DNA from: Kiritimatiellia bacterium
GTDB lineage: Bacteria; Verrucomicrobiota; Kiritimatiellia; RFP12; UBA1067
Direction of reading: 5' to 3'
Assembly (NCBI GenBank): GCA_017628165.1
Contig: JAGBZQ010000050.1
Coordinates: 1 to 5,214, forward strand
Length of the DNA stretch: 5,214 nucleotides
Shown here: positions 1 to 5,214 of the stretch, piece by piece
How positions within the stretch are numbered: position 1 is the stretch's first letter
Layout: the number at the start of each line of letters is the position of its first letter
Translations under genes and position numbers: made by a program
Notes under the pieces: model-generated
What the model was told of the DNA's origin: nothing
The model's database searches: none
The model's input: only the letters and a program-made list of their open reading frames with translations

Positions 1-1
1 C

Positions 2-268
2 GCATCGGGCGAGGGGGCACTTGCATCCGTTCTTCCCGCTGATGTTCCGCAGCCAGTCATCCAAAGTTTTGACTATGCCGATGGGCGTGTCCTTCTCAAG
101 GTTTCCAATACAGTTCCCTTTGTACAGTACACCGTTGAGGGATATCTGGAGCTTGGGGCAAAAGGGACGGTCGTCGCCAACGGTGTCAACGGCAAGGAGG
201 GCGTTGTAAATCTTCTCGTCGAGAATCCCGGGGATTTCCGTTTCTTCAAGGTCATTCGCAGCAAGTGA
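2..268 (+). CDS. C-terminal part of a probable exported protein (5' end outside window)
   Basis: An open frame enters from the left edge and ends at TGA 266-268, giving the last 88 residues of a longer protein. The visible part is rich in Val, Gly, Asn and aromatic residues in alternating patterns, such as GRVLLKVSNTVPFVQYTVEG and VVNLLVENPGDFRFFKVIRS. This suggests a beta-sandwich domain ending in a final strand. Closing strands of the type RFFKV or RFYRV are common at the C-terminus of large secreted proteins in Verrucomicrobiota and relatives; that is family-style knowledge, not a match I can name. No PEP-CTERM or other sorting tail is present. The next gene begins 8 bases after the stop and also encodes a secreted protein, so the two are probably co-transcribed. 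Function unknown. The reading frame is secure because the alternative frame at 21-209 gives a low-complexity Ser/Pro/Phe peptide with no family character. Confidence 0.75.
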   Translation, partial: ASGEGALASVLPADVPQPVIQSFDYADGRVLLKVSNTVPFVQYTVEGYLELGAKGTVVANGVNGKEGVVNLLVENPGDFRFFKVIRSK

Positions 269-270
269 GG
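267..270 (+). promoter_or_regulatory. Ribosome binding site that decides the start of the 277-1035 gene
   Basis: GAGG lies 6 bases before ATG 277, good Shine-Dalgarno spacing. It sits inside the stop codon region of the preceding gene. An upstream in-frame GTG at 265 overlaps that stop (GTGA) but would place four residues, including Arg, Ser and Pro, before a clean signal peptide and has no comparable site of its own. ATG 277 is therefore preferred. Confidence 0.6.
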
Positions 271-276
271 TCACCT

Positions 277-1035
277 ATGAATCGCAAGACTTTTTTGCTT
301 TTTTTTGTAGCGGTTGTTTCGATTCCGCTTTTTTCCGCGGTAACTACTGGGAATACGCTTTGCCGTATCAAAGTTGAGAGTTCTACGAGGGATACGCTCA
401 TTTCGCTTCCTCTTGTGGATGTAGGCGCTTCGGGCGATTCGATCAATATAACCAAGATTGTGCTGACGGACAATTTGAGCGATGGCGATACTTTGATGGC
501 TAAAGTTGATGGAAGTTGGCAGACTTGGCGTCTTTGGGGCGGAGTCTGGAGTGGCGTCACTACGGTCAGCGGCGACGAGGCTCACGCATCTTTGCCCGAT
601 GCCGCGTTTGCCCGCGGGACTTCCATAATTCTCAGAAGGACCGGGGATCTCACAAAGCCGATTTATCTTTACGGAGAGTTCAAGAATGAGTCGAAAACGC
701 AGACGCCGGTTGCAGAAGGGTGGACGCTCATGGGCAATGCTCTGCCGGCGGATTTCCCCATCAACAAGGAAGGCTTTTGGACTGCAAATGGTGGTAGCCC
801 GTCCGTAGGCGATCAGATCGTTGTCCCGGCATCCACAGGATTGGGCGTCAAGGAATATATATGGGGAAGCGTGGATGGGAATAACTTTGGCTGGGTTGCT
901 CTGACGATGAAGATGGAAAACGATGTTCTTGTTGCGACGAAAGAATTGACGAGCGATCAAGTTCCCGCCGGTCAGGGTTTCTGGTACAGGAGTGTCGGTG
1001 AGAGCGTCCCCACGGTGACATGGAATAATCTTTAA
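277..1035 (+). CDS. Secreted protein with two diverged copies of one module, function unknown
   Basis: The product has 252 residues. Residues 1-21 form a signal peptide: Asn-Arg-Lys, then a hydrophobic run (TFLLFFVAVVSIPLF), then a likely cleavage after FSA. The mature protein opens with a stretch (TLISLPLVDVG) like that of secreted Verrucomicrobiota proteins of the TIGR02597 type, recalled from memory and not searched. Two similar halves are visible. Residues 69-135 run from GDTLMAKVDGSWQTWRL through ARGTSIILRR to IYLYGEF. Residues 177-247 run from GDQIVVP through YIWGSVDGNNFGWVAL and PAGQGFWYRSV to PTVTW. Each half has a GD-hydrophobic strand, a Trp-rich hairpin and a Gly-rich turn before a W/L-Y-R/G strand. 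No catalytic motif or membrane anchor is seen. The gene lies between a partial exported-protein gene and a PEP-CTERM gene with 8- and 11-base gaps, so a role at the cell surface or in the periplasm is likely. The exact role is unknown. Confidence 0.8.
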   Translation: MNRKTFLLFFVAVVSIPLFSAVTTGNTLCRIKVESSTRDTLISLPLVDVGASGDSINITKIVLTDNLSDGDTLMAKVDGSWQTWRLWGGVWSGVTTVSGDEAHASLPDAAFARGTSIILRRTGDLTKPIYLYGEFKNESKTQTPVAEGWTLMGNALPADFPINKEGFWTANGGSPSVGDQIVVPASTGLGVKEYIWGSVDGNNFGWVALTMKMENDVLVATKELTSDQVPAGQGFWYRSVGESVPTVTWNNL

Positions 1036-1046
1036 GGAAAATACGA

Positions 1047-1547
1047 ATGAAAAATAAATTTTTAACTGCCGTATCTGCAGCTCTGATATCTGCGTTTTCA
1101 TTTGCTGATCTTCTCTTTTGGGAGGTGGATACAGCAGCCGTATCTGAAGCGAAGATTGGTGAATGGAGCTATGCTTCGCTTTATTATGTAAACGACAGCG
1201 CTTCAACGAAGCTTGATAATTTAGTCGGCGCGTATGACGGAACGACTCAAAAGATTACGGCCGACATCTTCTCATCTGCACTTGTAGCGGCGCAGCTTGG
1301 TGATGGTGCAAGCAGTTGGAGTTTCTATATAGAGCTTTACAATAGCGCCAATGCGGCTGTCGGCAAATCTCAGACCATGTCCTATTCCGCTTTGCGGGAT
1401 TATATCGCCCAATCAATCGACATGTCTAATCTTGCCGATATAAAGCGGTGGAGCGGCGGCACTTATACGGCCGTTCCAGAGCCTACGAGCGCTCTTCTTC
1501 TGATGCTTGGCACGGCATTGGCGGCTCTTCGCCGTAAAAGAGTTTGA
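1047..1547 (+). CDS. PEP-CTERM sorting domain-containing secreted protein
   Basis: The product has 166 residues. Residues 1-20 are a signal peptide (MKNKFLTAVSAALISAFSFA), with likely cleavage before DLLFWEVD. Residues 21-140 form a small acidic, Ala/Ser/Tyr-rich domain with beta-type segments such as WSFYIELYNS, and no enzyme motif. Residues 143-166 are a complete PEP-CTERM signal: VPEPTS, about 13 hydrophobic residues, then RRKR. In this system an exosortase (EpsH/XrtA family) in the inner membrane recognises the tail and processes the protein for export to the surface or the extracellular matrix. No exosortase is in the window, so it must be encoded elsewhere if the signal is used. AAGGAA at 1034-1039 overlaps the previous stop and lies 7 bases before ATG 1047, which supports this start and co-translation with the upstream gene. 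The function of the body domain is unknown. Confidence 0.9.
   Translation: MKNKFLTAVSAALISAFSFADLLFWEVDTAAVSEAKIGEWSYASLYYVNDSASTKLDNLVGAYDGTTQKITADIFSSALVAAQLGDGASSWSFYIELYNSANAAVGKSQTMSYSALRDYIAQSIDMSNLADIKRWSGGTYTAVPEPTSALLLMLGTALAALRRKRV
1473..1544 (+). other. PEP-CTERM sorting signal (protein sub-feature)
   Basis: This encodes residues 143-166 of the preceding gene product: the Pro-Glu-Pro motif within VPEPTS, the membrane segment ALLLMLGTALAAL and the basic end RRKR. All three parts of the exosortase recognition tail are intact and reach to within one residue of the stop. Confidence 0.9.
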
Positions 1548-1577
1548 TTTTCAAAAACATAAAAGAGTTACTTCAAA

Positions 1578-2336
1578 ATGAAAGAAAATGGTCCATTGAT
1601 TATTATGCCCTGCATGGATATGATTGCAGGGCGCGTTGTAAAGGGAGTAAATTTTGTAAACATCAAGGACGCCGGAGATCCCGTTGAGTGCTGCAAGGCG
1701 TATTGCGCGGCAGGGGCAGATGAAATTGCCATGCTGGACATTAACGCCACTGTTGAAGGACGCGCGACTACACTTGAGACGGTTCGCAAGGTTGCAGAAG
1801 TGGCGACGATTCCTTTTACGATGGGCGGAGGCATTTCTTCTGTCAAGGCGGCTGAGGAGGTTCTCAAGGCCGGCGCCAATAAGATTTCCACTTCTTCTGC
1901 GGTTTTCAGGACGCCAGATATGATCGGCGAGCTCGTCCGCGAGTTTGGCGCCGAGAAGGTGACTGTGGCGATCGATGTGGCGCAGAATTCTGCCATGCCG
2001 TCCAAATACGAAGTCTTCATCGACGGCGGACGTACGGCCACGGGGGTCGATGCTATTGAGTGGACCAAGAGAGTGAACGATTACGGAGTAAGGACGATTA
2101 TTCCTACTTCCAAGTCTACTGACGGAGCCAAGACCGGATATGATCTTCCGCTTATCAGGGCTATTCGCGCAATAACCGACGCGAATATCGTGGCATCTGG
2201 CGGAGCGGGCACAATGGAGCACTTTGCCGAGGCGGCCGAAGCTGGCGCAAACATCCTCCTCGCGGCAAGCGTTTTCCATTTCGGAATCATTTCCATCACT
2301 GAGCTAAAGGCGTTTTTGAAAACTCGCTTCAAGTAA
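1578..2336 (+). CDS. hisF: HisF-like imidazole glycerol phosphate synthase cyclase subunit, with altered gate residues
   Basis: HisF takes PRFAR and ammonia, supplied by the glutaminase HisH, and makes imidazole glycerol phosphate and AICAR in histidine synthesis in the cytoplasm. The 252-residue product has normal family length. Visible landmarks are IIMPCMDMIAGRVVKGVNF with catalytic Asp14 and Lys22, RDAGDP-like KDAGDP at 30-35, GADEIAMLD, the phosphate loop FTMGGGIS (80-87), VAID with catalytic Asp133, GGRTATG, the loop TSKSTDGAKTGYDL (177-190), and SGGAGTMEHF with AASVFHFG at the end. Against the Thermotoga maritima protein, recalled from memory, Arg5, Asp98, Asn103 and Glu167 appear as Ile8, Asn101, Ser106 and Thr173. 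Three extra residues follow Asp133. The start ATG 1578 has GAG 10 bases upstream, an average site. It begins 30 bases after the PEP-CTERM gene, with no other his gene in view. It is most likely a true or paralogous HisF; a repurposed cyclase is possible. Confidence 0.88.
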   Translation: MKENGPLIIMPCMDMIAGRVVKGVNFVNIKDAGDPVECCKAYCAAGADEIAMLDINATVEGRATTLETVRKVAEVATIPFTMGGGISSVKAAEEVLKAGANKISTSSAVFRTPDMIGELVREFGAEKVTVAIDVAQNSAMPSKYEVFIDGGRTATGVDAIEWTKRVNDYGVRTIIPTSKSTDGAKTGYDLPLIRAIRAITDANIVASGGAGTMEHFAEAAEAGANILLAASVFHFGIISITELKAFLKTRFK

Positions 2337-2372
2337 TGGCCAAAAGGGTCAGCGCTTATTGATGTGGTAAGA

Positions 2373-2400
2373 TTGATATAGCGGCCCGATTTAATAGAAT
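2373..2400 (+). promoter_or_regulatory. Sigma70-like promoter for glnN-pnuC
   Basis: TTGATA at 2373-2378 and TAGAAT at 2395-2400 are separated by 16 bp. Each box matches the bacterial consensus at five of six positions. It lies in the 83-base gap after hisF. Transcription would begin near A2407, leaving a leader of about 13 bases with AAGAGA (2409-2414) as a weak ribosome binding site before ATG 2420. Assigned by eye only. Confidence 0.6.
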
Positions 2401-2419
2401 TCCCGCATAAGAGATCAAT

Positions 2420-4486
2420 ATGCCTGATTCGACTTTAAAAACATACGGAACGGATGTCTTCTACGGGAAGGCCGTTCGTAAATATATGCCCAAAACAGTC
2501 GCCGACAAGCTTGAGGCGACGATGCGTGAAGGCAAGCCTCTTGACCCGTCCATTGCCGATGATGTGGCCAATGCGATGAAGAATTGGGCGCTCGAGAGTG
2601 GTGCTACTCATTTTACCCACTGGTTCCAGCCGATGACTGGCGGAACTGCAGAGAAGCATGATGCTTTTCTTGAGCCGGTAGGACCTGCAAGCGCTGTCCA
2701 CAAATTTTCCGGCAAGAATCTGATAGGCGGCGAGACCGACGCTAGCTCCTTCCCGTCCGGCGGCCTTAGATCCACTTTCGAAGCTCGCGGATATACTGCA
2801 TGGGATCCTACCTCGCCGGCGTTTATCAAGCGTCACGGCAATGGAGCCACGCTTTGCATTCCCACTGCGTTTTGTGCCTATACCGGTGCCGCGCTTGATA
2901 TGAAAACGCCTCTTTTGAGGTCGATTCAGGCACTTACGCGCGCGACGGAGCGCCTTATGCAAAAGTTCCGCCGTCCGAAGGCGCATGTCTCGGTGACACT
3001 TGGCGCGGAGCAGGAATATTTCCTCATCGACAAGAAGTTTTATCTGAAGCGTCCCGATCTTCTCCAGACGGGGCGGACTGTCTTTGGCGCTGCGCCCGCC
3101 AAGCATCAGCAGCTTGACGATCATTATTTCGGCGCAATCCGTCCGCGGATTCTCAACTTCATGACTGAGGTGGAGCAGCGGCTTTGGAAGCTCGGCATCC
3201 CGGCGAAGACGCGCCACAATGAGGTGGCGCCCGCTCAGTTCGAGCTTGCTCCGATGTTTGAGGACTTGAATCTTGCCGTAGACCACAACATGCTTGTAAT
3301 GGAGGTCTTGAGGCAGACTGCCGATTCACATGGTCTTGTGTGTCTTCTTCATGAAAAGCCGTTTGATGGTGTGAACGGATCTGGTAAGCATTGCAATTGG
3401 TCCATTTCATATGGTGAGAAGAATCTTCTCTCTCCAGGTGATAATCCGCGCGACAACGCCATTTTCTTGACGGTTCTTTCCGCTGTTGTCCGTGCGGTGG
3501 ATCTTCATTCTGATATGCTCCGTATGGCGACAGCAGGAATCGGAAACGATCACCGTCTCGGCGCGAACGAGGCTCCTCCGGCGATCATCTCCATTTTCCT
3601 TGGTGACGAACTTTCCGAGGTTATGCGTGAGATCGAGACCGGCAAAGCGGGCAAGAAGGCTGGGCGCACCACGATGAAAATCGGCGTAGATACGATGCCT
3701 TCTCTTCCAAAGGATACGACAGACCGCAACAGAACTTCGCCGTTTGCTTTCACCGGCAACAAGTTTGAGTTCCGCGCGCCCGGCTCTTCGCAGAACTGCG
3801 CCGCAAGCTGTATGGTGCTCAATACGATTGTGGCCGAGTCAATTGACGCTATCTGCGATAAGCTTGATGCTGCCGGAGGAGATTTCCATGAAGAGCTCCA
3901 GAAGCTTCTGCAGCGTCTCATAAAGAAGCACAAGCGTATTCTTTTCTCTGGCGACGGCTACGGTTCTGATTGGCCGAAGGAGGCCAAGAGACGCTCTCTT
4001 CCAAATCTTCGCGATACGCTTGAAGCCATTGAGCCTCTCAACGATCTCGCCAACAGGGAGCTCTTCTCCAAGTATGGGGTGCTGAGCGATGGCGAAATGG
4101 CAAGCCGTTATGAGATTGCTGCCGAGTCATACGAGAGGCGCGTTTTCATCGAGGGGCGAGTTGCGCTTGATATGGCCCGTGCGATGATCCGTCCTGTGGT
4201 GGCGGACGAGTTTACGAATCTTGCCACCGCAATCGGCCAGGCGAAGAAAGACGGTCTTAAAGTCGGGGTGGCAGGGCTCAAGGCTCTTTCTCTTAAGCTG
4301 GGGGCTGGGCTTGACGATCTGCATGTCAAATGTGAGCGCCTTGAGAAGGCGCTTGGCAAAACAGACTGCCGTGCGATTATTGCGGAGATGGAGGATCTTC
4401 GCCGAACTGTGGACAGGCTTGAGCGACTTGTGGACGATACCAAATGGCCTCTGCCGAAGTATCGCGAGATGCTTTTTATCTATTGA
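2420..4486 (+). CDS. glnN: Glutamine synthetase type III
   Basis: This cytoplasmic enzyme joins ammonia to glutamate using ATP to make glutamine, the main entry of nitrogen into metabolism. The 688-residue length fits GSIII (about 700) and is far longer than GSI or GSII (about 350-470). In order, it shows THWFQPMTGGTAEKHD (63-81), the GSIII block FSGKNLIGGETDASSFPSGG (96-115), YTAWD, LCIPTAF, then the catalytic core. The core includes GAEQEYFLID with metal-binding Glu197 and Glu199, HNEVAPAQFELAP (266-278), GVNGSGKHCNWS (317-328) and GNDHRLGANEAPPAI (375-389), followed by PFAFTGNKFEFRAPGSSQN (441-459). After residue 480 comes a helical C-terminal part rich in Leu, Glu, Lys and Arg that ends in the usual Pro-x-Tyr-x-x-Leu-Phe type tail. 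All core motifs look intact. It has its own promoter just upstream, and its stop overlaps the pnuC start by one base. GSIII enzymes are often controlled by nitrogen status, but no known operator is visible here. Confidence 0.97.
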   Translation: MPDSTLKTYGTDVFYGKAVRKYMPKTVADKLEATMREGKPLDPSIADDVANAMKNWALESGATHFTHWFQPMTGGTAEKHDAFLEPVGPASAVHKFSGKNLIGGETDASSFPSGGLRSTFEARGYTAWDPTSPAFIKRHGNGATLCIPTAFCAYTGAALDMKTPLLRSIQALTRATERLMQKFRRPKAHVSVTLGAEQEYFLIDKKFYLKRPDLLQTGRTVFGAAPAKHQQLDDHYFGAIRPRILNFMTEVEQRLWKLGIPAKTRHNEVAPAQFELAPMFEDLNLAVDHNMLVMEVLRQTADSHGLVCLLHEKPFDGVNGSGKHCNWSISYGEKNLLSPGDNPRDNAIFLTVLSAVVRAVDLHSDMLRMATAGIGNDHRLGANEAPPAIISIFLGDELSEVMREIETGKAGKKAGRTTMKIGVDTMPSLPKDTTDRNRTSPFAFTGNKFEFRAPGSSQNCAASCMVLNTIVAESIDAICDKLDAAGGDFHEELQKLLQRLIKKHKRILFSGDGYGSDWPKEAKRRSLPNLRDTLEAIEPLNDLANRELFSKYGVLSDGEMASRYEIAAESYERRVFIEGRVALDMARAMIRPVVADEFTNLATAIGQAKKDGLKVGVAGLKALSLKLGAGLDDLHVKCERLEKALGKTDCRAIIAEMEDLRRTVDRLERLVDDTKWPLPKYREMLFIY

Positions 4487-5178
4487 TGATTTTCGGCGGT
4501 TTTTTTCTATCTCAATTCAAAGGTTGGCGCAGAAGTGAGGTCTTGTGGCTTCTCTTCGCAATTCTTTCCATTACGGGTCTATCCTTGTATTGGCGTGATT
4601 CGCCTATTGCGATTACGGCTGCGGCAACAGGGATGATGTATACGGTTCTGGCAGGTAAGGGAAAAAGTGCGTGTTTTCTTTTTGGCTTCGTTAACACGCC
4701 GATTTATGCCTATCTTTCGTTTCGTCAGGGCTTTTACGGTGATTTTGCGCTCAATGTCTATTATTTCATTATGATGTTTGTAGGATTGCGCACATGGGTG
4801 CTGCATAAATCAGATTTAGCGGAGGAGGGGATTTCTCGTACGAGCCTTGCAGCCAAGGGGCGGCTTAAGCTTTTTGCCGTGTGTGCTGTATCTACTTTGG
4901 GGCTCTATATAGTTCTTCATCATCTCGGAGGAAGCCGTCCGCTGTGCGATGCGATGACCAATGTTCTGTCTATAGCCGCGATGTATCTGACAGTAAGGCG
5001 TGCGATTGAGGAGTGGGTGATTTGGATAGCAGTCAACGCGATAGAAGTCTTTATGTGGGCGAAAGTGTGGCTTTCCGGCGAAGGAATGATTTCCGTTCTT
5101 CTTATGTGGCTTCTCTTTCTTGTAAACGGAATCTTTATTTTGCGAGAATGGATGCGCATAAACAAAAAATGCGTCTAA
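4486..5178 (+). CDS. pnuC: Nicotinamide riboside transporter PnuC family protein
   Basis: PnuC proteins let nicotinamide riboside or a related vitamin B3 form cross the inner membrane by facilitated diffusion, feeding NAD salvage. The 230-residue product fits the family and has seven or eight hydrophobic segments: about 19-36, 40-56, 61-78, 84-105, 127-146, 156-171, 175-195 and 199-220. Family landmarks are GLSLYWRDSP (31-40), VLAGKGK (54-60), FGFVNTPIYAYLSF, YGDFALNVYYFIMMFVG (84-100), NVLSIAAMYLTVRRAIEEW (159-177) and IWIAVNAIEV (179-188). The last two line up well with the corresponding segment of E. coli PnuC. The chosen ATG overlaps the glnN stop (TGATG), typical of coupled translation. 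ATG 4444, 42 bases earlier, is in the same frame and would add 14 residues; neither start has a strong ribosome binding site. The family is clear, but the exact substrate (riboside or another vitamin) cannot be read from sequence. Confidence 0.9.
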   Translation: MIFGGFFLSQFKGWRRSEVLWLLFAILSITGLSLYWRDSPIAITAAATGMMYTVLAGKGKSACFLFGFVNTPIYAYLSFRQGFYGDFALNVYYFIMMFVGLRTWVLHKSDLAEEGISRTSLAAKGRLKLFAVCAVSTLGLYIVLHHLGGSRPLCDAMTNVLSIAAMYLTVRRAIEEWVIWIAVNAIEVFMWAKVWLSGEGMISVLLMWLLFLVNGIFILREWMRINKKCV

Positions 5179-5200
5179 CCTTACAAGGTCAAACGCATTT
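5167..5200 (+). terminator. Hairpin at the end of pnuC, possible terminator
   Basis: AAATGCGT (5167-5174) pairs perfectly with ACGCATTT (5193-5200). Inside, ACCT (5178-5181) pairs with AGGT (5186-5189) around a TACA loop. The structure straddles the pnuC stop codon at 5176-5178. The downstream bases TTTGTATTGG are only weakly T-rich, so efficient intrinsic termination is uncertain. It may instead stabilise the 3' end of the message. Confidence 0.45.
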
Positions 5201-5208
5201 GTATTGGT

Positions 5209-5212
5209 GGAG
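5209..5212 (+). promoter_or_regulatory. Possible ribosome binding site of a gene beyond the right edge
   Basis: GGAG occurs within TGGTGGAGAA at the very end of the window. If a start codon follows within about ten bases, another + strand gene begins just outside. Nothing in the window confirms this. Confidence 0.2.
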
Positions 5213-5214
5213 AA

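Noticed and set aside
349..366. Lipoprotein signal at the Cys at residue 29 of the 252-residue secreted protein
   Set aside because: The residues before Cys are GNTL, not a lipobox, and the Cys lies beyond the likely signal peptidase I site.
271..1206. 311-codon open frame on the - strand
   Set aside because: It lies opposite two genes with clear signal peptides and ribosome binding sites. Its product is Arg/Ile/Ser-rich with no domain character, as expected of an antisense shadow.
1535..1569. Direct repeat TAAAAGAGTT at 1535-1544 and 1560-1569
   Set aside because: Ten bases of A-rich sequence repeated once, probably chance; the second copy supplies part of the hisF ribosome binding region.
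1544..1572. Possible promoter for hisF starting with TTGATT at 1544
   Set aside because: No acceptable -10 box is found at 15-19 bp spacing.
1551..2279. 242-codon open frame on the - strand across hisF
   Set aside because: The + strand encodes an unmistakable HisF. The antisense product is His/Arg/Asn-rich and matches nothing known to me.
2337..2351. Small hairpin TGGCC-AAAAG-GGTCA after hisF as a terminator
   Set aside because: The stem is only 5 bp with one G-U pair and no T-run follows.
2435..3286. 283-codon open frame on the - strand across glnN
   Set aside because: It is the antisense of highly conserved glutamine synthetase codons, with no family motif.

Overview
All six genes in this window lie on the + strand: the tail of one gene followed by five complete genes. 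The best guess for the host is a Verrucomicrobiota/Kiritimatiellota-type bacterium. This rests on a textbook PEP-CTERM protein whose tail runs VPEPTS, a short hydrophobic stretch and RRKR, on a secreted two-repeat protein of a style common in that group, and on a type III glutamine synthetase. It is an inference from style, not a database result.

Region 1 (1-1547) is a secreted or surface-protein block. It holds the last 88 codons of an exported-looking protein, a 252-residue signal-peptide protein with two diverged copies of one module, and a 166-residue PEP-CTERM protein. The gaps are 8 and 11 bases, so the three are probably translated from one mRNA. No exosortase gene is in view. The function of these proteins cannot be named from sequence.

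Region 2 (1578-2336) is a HisF-like imidazole glycerol phosphate synthase cyclase, starting 30 bases after the PEP-CTERM gene. Its (beta/alpha)8 core and both catalytic aspartates are present. Several residues that normally form the ammonia gate and the contact with the glutaminase HisH are changed, and no other his gene is seen.

Region 3 (2337-5214) begins with an 83-base gap that carries a strong sigma70-like promoter (TTGATA, 16 bp, TAGAAT) only about 13 bases from the next start codon. That promoter should drive glnN (type III glutamine synthetase) and pnuC (nicotinamide riboside-type transporter). The two genes share one base (TGATG), which points to coupled translation. A hairpin at the end of pnuC may end the transcript.

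HisF, glutamine synthetase and PnuC are all tied loosely to glutamine nitrogen and nucleotide or NAD metabolism, but the window does not prove a joint pathway. No RNA gene, mobile element, CRISPR array or clear novel multi-gene system was found. The most unusual points are the HisF gate changes, the glnN-pnuC coupling and the uncharacterised secreted trio.
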